From positions 1-44,656 of IMG/VR virus record IMGVR_UViG_3300013126_000062: a stretch of 44,656 bases of DNA; one strand, 5' to 3'. The notes under the pieces are model-generated. The model was not told the DNA's origin, searched no databases, and worked only from the letters and a program-made list of their open reading frames with translations. Shown here piece after piece: positions 32,289-41,456 of the stretch (position 1 is the stretch's first letter; each line of letters starts with the position of its first letter). Position numbers and translations under genes: made by a program. This stretch comes from a virus.

Positions 32289-32450
32289 ATGAACAAAACT
32301 TTTATTGCAGGAATGATCATGTCAGTTCCTCCATACGGACATATTCTTGCTCCATTTGGAATTGCTATTCAATTAATTAGCCTTGGAGTTCAACTGATTG
32401 GTCTTGGTATGATTATTTTTGGTGGAATTAAAATGTTGAAAGGAATTTAA
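32289..32450 (+). CDS. Small hydrophobic protein, 53 aa
   Basis: The ATG starts 1 base after the preceding stop. Two hydrophobic stretches rich in Gly/Ile/Leu (APFGIAIQLISLGVQLIGLG and IIFGGI) suggest a membrane peptide. Directly followed by the SbcDC fusion. Confidence 0.6.
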   Translation: MNKTFIAGMIMSVPPYGHILAPFGIAIQLISLGVQLIGLGMIIFGGIKMLKGI

Positions 32451-35400
32451 ATGAGTTGAAAGATTTTAACAATTTCTGATGTTCATATTCGAGCCTTAGA
32501 AAGGCACAAAGAATATAGACAAGTTTTTACAAAGTTACTGGCTGAGGCAGAACAACTTCAGCCAGATTTTATATTTAATTTGGGAGATTTATTTCATAAT
32601 AAGTTACAACTATCTCCTGAAGCTATTATTTTAGTTAGATGATTCTATAAAAAGTTAGTAAAGATAGCTCCTGTTTATACAATTGTTGGTAATCATGATA
32701 TGAATGTAACCAACAGTTTAAGGCCAGATTCTATTTCTGCAACTATTTCTGATATTGGCAATAGTTTTATCCTTAAACATTCTTCATTCCAAGAAATCTC
32801 CAAACCAACAGATTCAAAAAAAGGTGTTGCAGTAGGACACTTTTCTTGATTTGAACCGCAATCCGAATGACCTAAAAACATACCAAATGAATTTAAAGAT
32901 CATATTTGTATAGCCCTATATCATGGAGCGGTTGATAAATATGAAACAGATTCTGGATTCTTCGAAAATAGTCCAATAAAATATTCTGATTGGTTTACTG
33001 AATATGATGCTGTCATGTGCGGAGATATTCATAAACAACAAAAGATGACAGACAATTGTTGTATGGTGGGCAATTTAATTCAGCAAAATTTCGGCGAAAA
33101 TGTAGATAAAGGATACTTGGTTTGGATATTTAAGGATAAAAAGAATGTAAGAATCGATAGAAAACTTTTGTCCAACGATTATAATTATTTAAATGTATTT
33201 ATCCCATTTTCAGATTTAGATAAAGCAAAAGAAACAATCAAAAAAGAATTGGATCAACTATATGTAACAAAGAATTCTAATATTAAGTTAATGATATCCA
33301 CAACAAGAGTCGTAGATGTTGCATTAAAAGAAGATTTGGCAAAATATGTAATTGAAAACTATGGCATAACTCCTATCATAGAGGAATCTTTTAGATTAAA
33401 TACTACACAAGTAGAAGGAAAGAAATCTAAAGAATTAAGGCCAAAAGAATTCTCGGATTTTTCTTATCAAAATGAATTGATAACAAATTATTTAACAAAT
33501 GAATTTAGTATTCCAAAAGATATGACAATTGATGAAATTTGTGATATCAACAGAGAAATAAATGATGAATTGGGACTGAAACCTAATTTTGGATCTAAAA
33601 CATGGAATATTATAGACTTTAAGTTCTCAAATCTATTCCAATATGGAGAAGATATATCTCTTGATTTTAATGAACTATCTGGAATTATTGGATTGTTTGG
33701 CGATAATGCGGCAGGAAAATCAAATCTATTAAATGCCTTATCTTTTGTTATCTTTGGAGATACAATTACTAATGTTTCTAACATAGAGATAATAAGAGAT
33801 GGTCAAAAAGAAGCATTTGGAGAAGTTAATATTGAAAGAGGTGGAAAATATTTTAGAATAACAAGAAGTTTAGTAAGACAAAAAGATAAGGCTAAACACG
33901 AAGTTAAGTTTTGTGTAAAAGAAGGATCTGAATGAGATTCTTTAAATGATGAATCAGTAACAAAAACAAATCAAAGAATTGCTGAACAGCTTGGAACATT
34001 TGAAAACTTTTGCTTAACAACATTATCTACACAAGATGATTTTGCTAAATTCATTAAAACAGGCAATACTACAAGAAAAGATATTGTCATGAATAATCTT
34101 GGAATAGGAATTTTTGCAAATTTATTTGAGTATTCAAAAGATAAACTAAAGGAAATAAACGCAGTAATTAAAAACTATGAAGATTCAGATAAGTTACTTG
34201 ATTCGTTATCTGTTTATAAAACAAAAAGTATAGAAATTGAATCAAGTAACGCAACAGAGTCTATTAAATTAACAAAACTAAAAGATGTTGTAAGTAAGAT
34301 AGAAGAAAAAATAACAATAGAAGAGAGTAAAATAAAACCAATTACTTGTCTTATTATAGACGAAAGCAAAATAACAAAAGAACTGTTTGAAATTGATACG
34401 GAAAATGTTAAGTGGTCAAAATTAAAAGAAACTAACGATATCGAAATTGAAGAAACTCAATTATCTATAACAAAAACAAGAAAAGATATAGAAGAATTCC
34501 AAACAAAAATAAGCAATCAGTTAAAGGTTGTGTATTCAGATATTGGTAAATTAGAAGAATCTATTAAAAGACATAACAATATAACAAGTAAATTTGGCGA
34601 TATTAACTGTAAACAAGATGATTGTATTTTATTACAATTATACAAAAAAGATTGTTGTGATATTGATATCGTAAATAAAGATCTTGATAAGTTAAAAGCT
34701 GGAGAGGTTGTTTTATTACAAAAACAATTGGAATTAAAAGAGATAACTAAATTGCATGATAAGTTAGATCAATTACAAAGAAAAAGTGTAGAGATTGATG
34801 CTAAACTTCAAAAGTTTACTTATGAAAAAGAGAATAAAAACAGATTATTAAAAGAGTTTAATGATAACAAAAAAGTAATAGATCAAAATAAAATAATTCA
34901 AGACGGCATAGATAAGCTTAAATTAAATAGATCAACTGGAACAAACGCTGTAGCCGAATCTACTGCATTAATAAATGCTAACAAGAAACTCATTAAAGAT
35001 TATGAAACGATTATTACTGAAATATCGAGAAAGATTGATTATGTTCATGAAATGAAAAGAAAAGCAAATGTATTAGTTGTTTATAATAACATAATGAATC
35101 CAAACTCATTACCAAATAACGTATTAAAGAATTATATCAGTATTCTTGAGGATGAAGTAAATAAGATTTTAACACTAACTACTGGATTAAAGACTAAGTT
35201 TTATTTGGATACGAGAGAAGGAAAGAAAACATCTGAGCTTGTGATTGAGTTCAAGAATTTAAATGGTGATACCTGACATTCTATTTCAACTTGTTCTGGT
35301 GCAGAGAAAATGTTATTATCCTTAGCTATTCGAGTTGCTTTAATCTTAATAACAACGTCTCATAAATCAAATATACTTATCGTAGACGAAGGATTTAGTG

Positions 35401-35564
35401 CAATAGATTCAAAGAAATTACCAGATATAAAGAACGTGTTTCATATATTAAAATCAATGTTCAATTCAATTATTATTATATCACATTTAGACACCATAAA
35501 AGATATACCAGATAAAACTCTTTATGTAATAAACGAGGATGGAAAATCGAGTCTGGTATTATAA
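32451..35564 (+). CDS. Fused Mre11-Rad50 (SbcD-SbcC; T4 gp47-gp46) protein (recoded)
   Basis: One 1037-residue frame with six TGA codons, the first at codon 3, plus four TGG. Mre11 part: SDVHIR (Asp10), LGDLFH (45-48), GNHD (80-83), CGDIHK (His194). A linker (about 290-385) leads to the Rad50 part: Walker A GDNAAGKS (about 417), long coiled coils, a Cys pair CKQDDC near 720 at the hook position, ABC signature CSGAEKMLLSLA near 947 and Walker B ILIVDEG near 975. Elsewhere these are two proteins. It would resect DNA ends in phage recombination-dependent replication. The hook is not canonical CxxC. AAGGA precedes ATG. A terminator follows. Confidence 0.88.
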
Positions 35565-35571
35565 AAGAAAA

Positions 35572-35595
35572 GGGGCCGAAAGGCCCCAATTTTTT
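35572..35595. terminator. Bidirectional rho-independent terminator
   Basis: GGGGCC-GAAA-GGCCCC stem-loop (35572-35587) followed by AATTTTTT on the plus strand and by CCCCTTTTCTTTT on the minus strand. It separates the convergent SbcDC gene and the leftward gene at 35594. Confidence 0.85.
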
Positions 35596-35821
35596 AAATG
35601 ATAAGTGATTTTAAATTTTCAATTGGATAAGCTACTTTGCTATTTAACCAAGTTGATTGAATATCAAAAATTTCAATCCCGTTTGGAATCAAATTAACTG
35701 GGAATAAATCATTTTCACTTGACATAAACTTGGTATAATTATCGGCCTCCTCGTAATTATTAAACATGACAAAAAATTCACAATCATTAAGATCTCGGAA
35801 GTACATGATAATCTTTTCCAT
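35594..35821 (-). CDS. Hypothetical protein, 75 aa
   Basis: On the minus strand, with AAGGAG before ATG 35821. Sequence IIMYFRDLNDCEFFVMFNNYEEADNY looks like a small alpha/beta protein. Trp is TGG, stop TAA. Transcribed alone from the promoter at 35867 toward the bidirectional terminator. Confidence 0.65.
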   Translation of the reverse strand: MEKIIMYFRDLNDCEFFVMFNNYEEADNYTKFMSSENDLFPVNLIPNGIEIFDIQSTWLNSKVAYPIENLKSLII

Positions 35822-35866
35822 CTTTAAATCTCCTTATGTTGAGTTTTTCCAATTCGTTACGATTCC

Positions 35867-35895
35867 AATATAGGAAAGCAGATTGAGACTTGCAA
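35867..35895 (-). promoter_or_regulatory. Leftward promoter sharing its -35 box
   Basis: On the minus strand: TTGCAA (35895-35890), 17-base spacer, TATATT (35872-35867) followed by GG. The -35 hexamer is the same DNA as that of the rightward promoter. Confidence 0.6.
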
Positions 35896-35918
35896 GCTTG
35901 CTCTGCATTCCCTATATT
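35890..35918 (+). promoter_or_regulatory. Rightward promoter sharing the palindromic -35 box
   Basis: TTGCAA (35890-35895), 17-base spacer, TATATT followed by GG (35913-35920). TTGCAA is its own reverse complement, so it serves both directions. Confidence 0.6.
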
Positions 35919-35945
35919 GGTTCCAAGTCAAAGGAGAAGGCAGAA

Positions 35946-37106
35946 ATGAACACCAAGACTTTCAAGACAATTGATTTGAAGGATGCGCTGGTCAAGATTC
36001 AGAGTCTTCAAAAGAAGGCTGAAAAGTTAGGAATCATTCCTCCAGAAATTGTTGATACAGTTGAGGGTATTCATAAAGAACTTGATGAAGAAACTGGCGT
36101 TGAAATCTCTTATAAATATTGGCAAGTTACCATAAATTTTCATCCAATCAAGCTTTCTGGATGGGAGTTTCTTGCCGAAGTTCATCATGGAGAAAACGGC
36201 AACGGCAATAGTTTCAAGAAGATCAATTTTGATGTTGAAATTCCTGAAAAGTATTATAATACTCACACAAATCTTTGTGAACATTGTGGGCATAATAGGT
36301 ATCGTGTTTTTACTTACATTGTTCGCAACATCGAAACTAATGAATTCAAGCAGGTTGGTTCTGCTTGTCTCAAAGATTTTTGTGGTCATTCTTTCAACTT
36401 CATCAATACTTATCTGAAGGCTGTTGATGAGAATTTTGATGAAGGATTTGATGTTCATCATTCTGCCCCTTCTGTTTGTCGTGATCAATTTCTTGAATTG
36501 GTTGCTTATACAGCAAGAGTTCATGGATTTGTTACTGGCAAAGAATATTATGAAAAGAATGGATTTGCGGGCGGAACAGGTCGTCAGACTTGGAATCTAA
36601 TCTTTTCAGATAAGAAAGGTGTGAATAAGGAAAAGGTCAATATTTCCGATGATGATAAGCTTCTTGCAAAGGAAGCAGTTGAAATTATTGAAAATCTCAA
36701 GGATGTTGAGCGAAACAATTTTCAACAAAGTTTGTATGCCGCCGGATCTGTTGGTTATCTTGATCATGATCAAGCTGGTGTTGTTGCTTATTCAATCAAG
36801 ATGGCAATTCAGGCAAGGGAAGATAAGAATTCCGTAGATGTTTCCAATTCTCAATTTATTGGGAAGGTCGGAGACAAGGGAGTTCATTTTAATGTTTTAG
36901 TGATCGGTAAGCAGAATATGGGAGAATATTATTTAATTAAGATGGCGACCAAGGAAGGAAATTCTTTGGTTTGGTTTGGTTCTTTTGGATCTTTTGCTGA
37001 CAATCTTGAGCCGGGAAACTGGTATAAGATTAAGGGAAATATCATGAAGCATAACAATTTCCGAGGAATCAATTCAACTCAAATCAATCGAGTGAAAGAA
37101 ATTTAA
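35946..37106 (+). CDS. Zinc-binding and OB-fold-like protein, 386 aa
   Basis: ATG 35946 follows AAAGGAG and is preferred to in-frame upstream alternatives that overlap the promoter. Residues about 112-150 contain CEHCGHNRYR, then VGSACLKDFCGH, a four-Cys treble-clef-like site known from large phage and plasmid proteins. The C-terminal 80 residues (GVHFNVLVIGKQ...YKIKGNIMKH) look like an OB fold. Nucleic-acid binding is inferred. Eight or so Trp, none TGA. Confidence 0.65.
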   Translation: MNTKTFKTIDLKDALVKIQSLQKKAEKLGIIPPEIVDTVEGIHKELDEETGVEISYKYWQVTINFHPIKLSGWEFLAEVHHGENGNGNSFKKINFDVEIPEKYYNTHTNLCEHCGHNRYRVFTYIVRNIETNEFKQVGSACLKDFCGHSFNFINTYLKAVDENFDEGFDVHHSAPSVCRDQFLELVAYTARVHGFVTGKEYYEKNGFAGGTGRQTWNLIFSDKKGVNKEKVNISDDDKLLAKEAVEIIENLKDVERNNFQQSLYAAGSVGYLDHDQAGVVAYSIKMAIQAREDKNSVDVSNSQFIGKVGDKGVHFNVLVIGKQNMGEYYLIKMATKEGNSLVWFGSFGSFADNLEPGNWYKIKGNIMKHNNFRGINSTQINRVKEI

Positions 37107-37107
37107 A

Positions 37108-37785
37108 ATGATTTTCGTAACTGGTGATACTCATATTCCAATTGATATTGGAAAACTTTCTTCAAAGAAATGGGAGCAAGGAAATTCATTAACCAAGAAT
37201 GATTTTCTTATTATTCTCGGAGACTTTGGCCTTCTGTGGAATAATGCTCCCGATAAAGAAGAAATTTACTGGAAGAACTGGCTTGACAATAAGCCTTGGA
37301 CAACTCTTTTCATTTCAGGAAATCACGAAAATCATGATCGAATTGCTCAACTTGAAGAAATTCAAATGTTTGGAAATATTGTTGGCAAAGTTTCTGATTC
37401 AATTTTTCATCTTCAAACAGGAAGAATTTATACAATCGATGGCAAAGAGTTCTTTTGTTTTGGTGGAGCAGAGTCAACTGACAAGCACCTAAGAATTGAG
37501 GGAAAAAATTGGTGGAGTCAAGAAACTGCAACAATGGAAGAAATTAATAGAGCTTTGGATTCTCTTGAAAACAAATCTTTTGTTGATATTATTTTAACAC
37601 ACACACTTCCAAATGATCTCGTTCCTTTTTGGAGGAAAACAAAGTGTCCAACATCAAGCTTCCTTCAGCATATTTTTGAAACAATGAATTGGAATAATTG
37701 GTTTTGTGGACATTTTCATATGAATGAAAAATTTGAGATTGTCGGAGTCGAGATTCTTTATAATAATATAAAGGAGATTAAATAA
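37108..37785 (+). CDS. Calcineurin-like metallophosphoesterase, 225 aa
   Basis: The motifs GDTHIP, ILGDFGLLW, ISGNHENHD, LTHTLP and CGHFHMN occur in standard order with all metal ligands. Substrate unknown; phage members can act on cyclic or modified nucleotides, RNA or proteins. It follows the previous gene by 1 base and overlaps the HD gene by TAATG. All Trp codons are TGG. Confidence 0.88.
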   Translation: MIFVTGDTHIPIDIGKLSSKKWEQGNSLTKNDFLIILGDFGLLWNNAPDKEEIYWKNWLDNKPWTTLFISGNHENHDRIAQLEEIQMFGNIVGKVSDSIFHLQTGRIYTIDGKEFFCFGGAESTDKHLRIEGKNWWSQETATMEEINRALDSLENKSFVDIILTHTLPNDLVPFWRKTKCPTSSFLQHIFETMNWNNWFCGHFHMNEKFEIVGVEILYNNIKEIK

Positions 37786-38285
37786 TGGATGCCAAGACTT
37801 TTGCTTTTATTCACCATCAGGGGCAAAACTATGGAGATAATTCTTTTATGAGTCATCTTCATCAAGTAAAAATTATTGTTGAAAAATATTTAAGTGATAA
37901 TTCTATAATTCAAGCAGCATATCTTCATGATATTCTTGAGGACACAAATTGTACCTATATGGATCTTTATAATGTTTTTGGAGAAAAAACAGCAAATGTC
38001 ATTTGGCTTGTAACAGATCCCAAGGGAGAAAATCGAAAAGAAAGAAAGAAGAAGCTTTATCAAAAGATTGAAGAAGCAAAACTTGTTTTTGATGGCAATG
38101 TTTTTAATGGTGTTTATTTGATTAAGGCAGCAGATCGTCTTGTTAATCTACAAAATTGCAAGAATGGATCAAAGCATATGATTTATATGTACAAACAAGA
38201 GCATGAAGAATTTCAGAAACATTTTTATTGTATTTTGTATCATGACATTTGGAATGAAATGGATAAAATTTTGATTGATGTATAG
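37785..38285 (+). CDS. SpoT/MESH1-like HD-domain phosphohydrolase, 166 aa
   Basis: FMSHLHQV (His26), YLHDILEDT (48-54), VTDPKGENRKERKK and LIKAADRLVNL follow the (p)ppGpp hydrolase HD domain of RelA/SpoT and MESH1. The length matches stand-alone hydrolases without a synthetase domain. It would lower (p)ppGpp and counter host stringent response; inferred from family. Ends in TAG before a terminator. Confidence 0.82.
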   Translation: MDAKTFAFIHHQGQNYGDNSFMSHLHQVKIIVEKYLSDNSIIQAAYLHDILEDTNCTYMDLYNVFGEKTANVIWLVTDPKGENRKERKKKLYQKIEEAKLVFDGNVFNGVYLIKAADRLVNLQNCKNGSKHMIYMYKQEHEEFQKHFYCILYHDIWNEMDKILIDV

Positions 38286-38312
38286 GTTAAATTTTCATTA
38301 AATAACAAATTT

Positions 38313-38335
38313 AAAGGGAGCAAATGCTCCCTTTT
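38313..38335 (+). terminator. Rho-independent terminator after the HD gene
   Basis: AAAGGGAGC-AAAT-GCTCCCTTT stem-loop with a TTTT tail, 30 bases after the stop of the HD gene. Confidence 0.85.
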
Positions 38336-38337
38336 CA

Positions 38338-38347
38338 ATATATAATT
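38338..38347 (+). promoter_or_regulatory. Candidate late promoter before PhoH
   Basis: ATATATAATT, identical to the ten bases before the baseplate operon at 8939. It sits just after the terminator, 39 bases before the PhoH start, with no TTG-N17-TATATTG match in this gap. Confidence 0.35.
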
Positions 38348-38385
38348 ATACCTACTCCAAGGCTTTAAAAACTTAGGAGAACAAT

Positions 38386-39096
38386 ATGTGTAGTTTAAAG
38401 AAAAAAGAAAAAACAAAAAAGGAAACGACACACCAAATGCATGATCTGGAATTGGTTCAATCAATTAATTCAACCGATTTCAGAAATGAGACTCAGAAAA
38501 AGTTACATTCTTCAATTATGCAAAACTATATAACATTTGCATACGGAAGTGCTGGTTCTGGAAAGAGTTATGTAGCATTATGATCCTCTTTAGAATTAGT
38601 TTTGAAAGGTGATTCCAAATTTAACAAGATTTATTTGGCAAAACCTTATGTTACAGCGGATGAAGATATTGGATTCTTACCAGGAGGAGTTGAAGAAAAG
38701 TTAGATCCATTCTTAATGAGTTTCTACTTAAATCTTGAAAAAATCATTGGCCCTCAACAAGTTTTGAAGTTGAAAAGAAACAGAATAATCGAAATCGTAC
38801 CAATTGCGTATATCAGGGGCGTTACTTTTTCAAATTGTATTGTTATATTGGATGAAGCGCAAAATGCTACACCGTCACAAATTAAAATGTTTTTAACAAG
38901 ATTGGGTGATGATTGTAAGTTTATTATAGCAGGAGACTTAAAACAATCAGATCTTGAAAAAGAATCTGGTTTAGGTGACGCAATCAATAGATTCAATGGT
39001 ATTAAAGGGGTAGGTCTTGTAAAATTTACCAAAGAAGATGTTGTTCGTCATCACTTAGTTAGAACAATTTTGGAGAGATATGGAGACGAAGATTAA
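38386..39096 (+). CDS. phoH: PhoH-like ATPase (recoded, one TGA)
   Basis: A 236-residue protein with AGGAG before ATG 38386. Walker A AYGSAGSGKS (52-61), then TGA at 38581 giving YVALWSSLEL, KIYLAKPYVTADEDIGFLPG, Walker B VILDEAQN (Asp156), and FIIAGDLKQSD sensor. The family is an RNA-helicase-like P-loop ATPase frequent in phages. Overlaps the next gene by 17 bases. Confidence 0.9.
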
Positions 39097-39472
39097 TAAC
39101 GAAGATATATTGATAAATTATATGAATTCATGATCAAAGAAAACAAAAAAAGAAATTCTAAATGAACTCTATAATTTAAAGAAAACAAATCTCGATATGT
39201 TTGATAAAAATAATGCTATGTATTTGTATAATATTGGATTATCTGAAGAATATGATTTAAGGAATGACTTGGTTGAAATTCTTGGTCCAAATTATACAAA
39301 AGTAAGACAATTTATGGCTGGATTATCTATGAATTTATCAAATCTATTTGAAGACTTATCTGCAATAGATGATAGAATTTTGAATACAGCAAAGAAACAT
39401 AATTCAGATAAAGTTGTTGCAAAGATTCTTGGCTATGAAACCGATGAATCAGACGAGGGAGCCATTGCATAA
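39080..39472 (+). CDS. Hypothetical protein downstream of PhoH, 130 aa (recoded, one TGA)
   Basis: TGA at codon 17 gives YMNSWSKKTKKEIL; the frame then continues as a helical protein with an acidic C-terminus (DESDEGAIA). The start lies within the PhoH 3' end. It resembles no family I know. Its stop region holds the -35 of the next promoter. Confidence 0.65.
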
Positions 39473-39493
39473 TAGCTCTCCGTTTGCTATATT
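39465..39493 (+). promoter_or_regulatory. Early-type promoter
   Basis: TTGCAT (39465-39470), 17-base spacer, TATATT followed by GG (39488-39495); leader continues TTCTGTAGCAAAGGAGG. Confidence 0.6.
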
Positions 39494-39516
39494 GGTTCTG
39501 TAGCAAAGGAGGGACA

Positions 39517-39768
39517 GTGGAATATCCGATGAAGGCTGGAAATATTGAGGAAGCTCGCAAAGAAGCTATTCAACATTCCAGCCTTTTTCCTAATATGTAT
39601 TTTATAGTTTCTGCATGTTTTGGTTTGTATTTGATGGGGAAAGATAATCTTTGGAAAAATGCTTATAGCGATGCTCTTTATTGTTGTAAGTATTATTATC
39701 ATAACGGAAAAGAAAAGAGTTTCACCGAAAAACAAATTGTGAAAAGTCAAGACTCGTTTCGGGATTAA
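39517..39768 (+). CDS. Hypothetical protein, 83 aa
   Basis: GTG 39517 is chosen because AAAGGAGG lies just upstream; ATG 39529 would be too far away. It has AGNIEEARKEAIQHSSLFPN and a Tyr/Cys-rich middle. Trp is TGG, stop TAA. No family. Confidence 0.55.
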   Translation: MEYPMKAGNIEEARKEAIQHSSLFPNMYFIVSACFGLYLMGKDNLWKNAYSDALYCCKYYYHNGKEKSFTEKQIVKSQDSFRD

Positions 39769-39790
39769 ATCAAACAAGGAGAGTTCTGCC

Positions 39791-40093
39791 ATGAAGACTT
39801 ACAAGTTTTACAATGATCCCGGACACGCCTGGATGGCGGTTAAACGAAATGAATTGAATCAACTTGGAATTGCCGATAAGATTTCTTCTTATTCTTATCA
39901 AAAGGGACAGACGGTTTATTTGGAAGAAGATATGGATGCACCAACTTTTTTGAATGCTTTGAAAAACAAGAACATTCCTTGTTTGATTAAAGACATTATA
40001 GTGAATGGATATTCTCCAATCAGATATTATGAATATTATCGTCCTGATGTAATTATTAAACCGAGTGACTTTGATCACATTTTTAGGAAATAA
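39791..40093 (+). CDS. Conserved phage/plasmid protein, 100 aa
   Basis: DPGHAWMAVKRNEL, LGIADKISSYSYQKG and VYLEEDMDAPTF match a family common in phages and plasmids of diverse bacteria, function unknown. AAGGAG precedes ATG. Confidence 0.7.
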   Translation: MKTYKFYNDPGHAWMAVKRNELNQLGIADKISSYSYQKGQTVYLEEDMDAPTFLNALKNKNIPCLIKDIIVNGYSPIRYYEYYRPDVIIKPSDFDHIFRK

Positions 40094-40094
40094 G

Positions 40095-40415
40095 ATGCAT
40101 TTTCATTACATGCTATATTTAGATGATTCCAGATTCCCGAAGTCTTCGGGAAACTGGAGGATTGCTCGATCTGTTGATGAAGCTATTCAAATGATTTCAG
40201 AGTTTGGATTGCCAGATCAAATTTCTTTTGATCATGATCTTGGTGAGAATCAAAAGACTGGATATGATTTTGCCAAGTGGATTGTTTGGAATGAATTGGA
40301 CACAAGAGGAATTTTCATAAATGTTCACTCTGCCAATCCAATTGGTCGGGATAATATTTATGGATTGATTCGGAATTGGGAAAATCACCTCAACAATCAA
40401 GTGAAGGAGAATTAA
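40095..40415 (+). CDS. Cyclic-phosphate processing receiver-like (cREC) protein, 106 aa
   Basis: ATG 40095 directly follows the preceding stop. YLDDSRFPK, ARSVDEAI, ISFDHDLGENQKTGYDFAKW and HSANPIGRDNI are the diagnostic positions of the receiver-derived cREC family predicted to process cyclic phosphates in RNA repair. Catalysis is inferred from that prediction. Trp codons are TGG. Confidence 0.75.
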   Translation: MHFHYMLYLDDSRFPKSSGNWRIARSVDEAIQMISEFGLPDQISFDHDLGENQKTGYDFAKWIVWNELDTRGIFINVHSANPIGRDNIYGLIRNWENHLNNQVKEN

Positions 40416-40418
40416 ACA

Positions 40419-40706
40419 ATGTCTCAACCAATTCTTCTGACAACTCACGATATCAATATTTATCATTCTTGGAGGAGTCGTTGGGCTTGGATGCTGGTGA
40501 ATAATAATCCAGTATATTTCTATGCTGGATATGGTCTTTTTAAGTGTCAATATTGTTCTGTTGAATGTCTTAATCATGAACAATTTGAGAATGTTGCTCC
40601 TCGATTGATTAAGAAGTTTACAGAATTGTATCGAGGACAGTTCAAAATCGTTGATGGAAATGTGTTTTTTAAGGAAATCCCAACTCTTATTATGGAGAAA
40701 GAATAA
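40419..40706 (+). CDS. Hypothetical protein with CxxC pair, 95 aa
   Basis: AAGGAG precedes ATG 40419. CQYCSVEC in the middle may bind metal. Trp codons TGG, stop TAA overlapping the next start. No family. Confidence 0.6.
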   Translation: MSQPILLTTHDINIYHSWRSRWAWMLVNNNPVYFYAGYGLFKCQYCSVECLNHEQFENVAPRLIKKFTELYRGQFKIVDGNVFFKEIPTLIMEKE

Positions 40707-40858
40707 TGGAAAATTATATTTTGGTATATTCTCACGATAAAGAAGCTTTTCGTAAAAAAGTTAATAGTTTTATTGAAATCGGATATATTCCAATTGGTGG
40801 AATTTGTATAGACAAAGATGGCTATTATCAGGCTATGATTAAAAAGGAAAAGATGTAA
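40706..40858 (+). CDS. DUF1737-like protein, 50 aa
   Basis: YILVYSHDKEAFRKKVNSFI, GYIPIGGICI and YYQAMIK fit the short DUF1737 domain (a beta-alpha-beta unit of unknown function). TAATG overlaps on both sides indicate translational coupling. Confidence 0.7.
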   Translation: MENYILVYSHDKEAFRKKVNSFIEIGYIPIGGICIDKDGYYQAMIKKEKM

Positions 40859-41070
40859 TGAAACATTATATTCTAACATTTTCTTATACTGGAAAGAAGA
40901 AGAAAAAATCAATCGTCTTTGACAGAAACACAATTCCAGAATTGGTGGAAATTGCTCGGAATTGCCAAAAACTTGACTATGATCAAGTTACAAAGCTCTT
41001 TAAAGACAATAAAGTTAAAAATGGATCTTGGCTTATTACAATTGAAGAAAAAGAAACTATATGAATGTAA
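40858..41070 (+). CDS. Hypothetical protein, 68-70 aa, ending TGA-ATG-TAA
   Basis: A basic protein with SYTGKKKKKSIVFD and a C-terminal GSWLITIEEKETI. Under the standard code it stops at TGA 41062-41064; under TGA=Trp it gains Trp-Met and stops at TAA 41070. Either reading yields almost the same protein. Confidence 0.6.
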
Positions 41071-41456
41071 AATGTGAATTTTGTAGAAAAGAAGAAGATC
41101 TTTATACCATAAAATTTGTTAATAGCACAAATTTTATTTGTGATCCCTGTAAGTATAAATTTGATTTGTATTGATTAAATAGAGATGGAAGGGGAAAGTT
41201 TTATATAGAAAAAGATATGGTTATTTTTACAGTCAATCCAGCTATTAAATTTCCGGTTTATTCCTTTTCGACTCATCGATACTTTCCACAAAGAAAATTC
41301 ACTTATTTTAAGTGAAATAATAAATTATGAAAAGCAAATAAAAATAAGATAATGTTTAGAAAAACAAATCATGATCATATTGATTGAAAAGAGAAAGTGA
41401 CAATGGAAGATTTGGATGAGTTAATGAATTTGGAGAATTATTATGATACAATGTAA
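41061..41456 (+). CDS. Cys-rich putative zinc protein, 131 aa (recoded, four TGA)
   Basis: ATG 41061 lies in the end of the previous gene. The N-terminus has CEFCRKEE and CDPCKYKFD, a four-Cys site. Trp at TGA occurs in LYWLN, FKWNN, LWKAN and IDWKEK. Ends TAA. Recoded although surrounded by standard-compatible genes. Confidence 0.65.

Noticed and set aside
33015-34088. Separate SbcD and SbcC genes at this locus
   Set aside because: The single frame is continuous with TGA=Trp, and no stop-start junction or ribosome site lies between the two domain sets.
36027-36524. Minus-strand ORF of 165 codons inside the zinc/OB-fold gene
   Set aside because: Shadow of the real gene; no ribosome site or recognisable motif.
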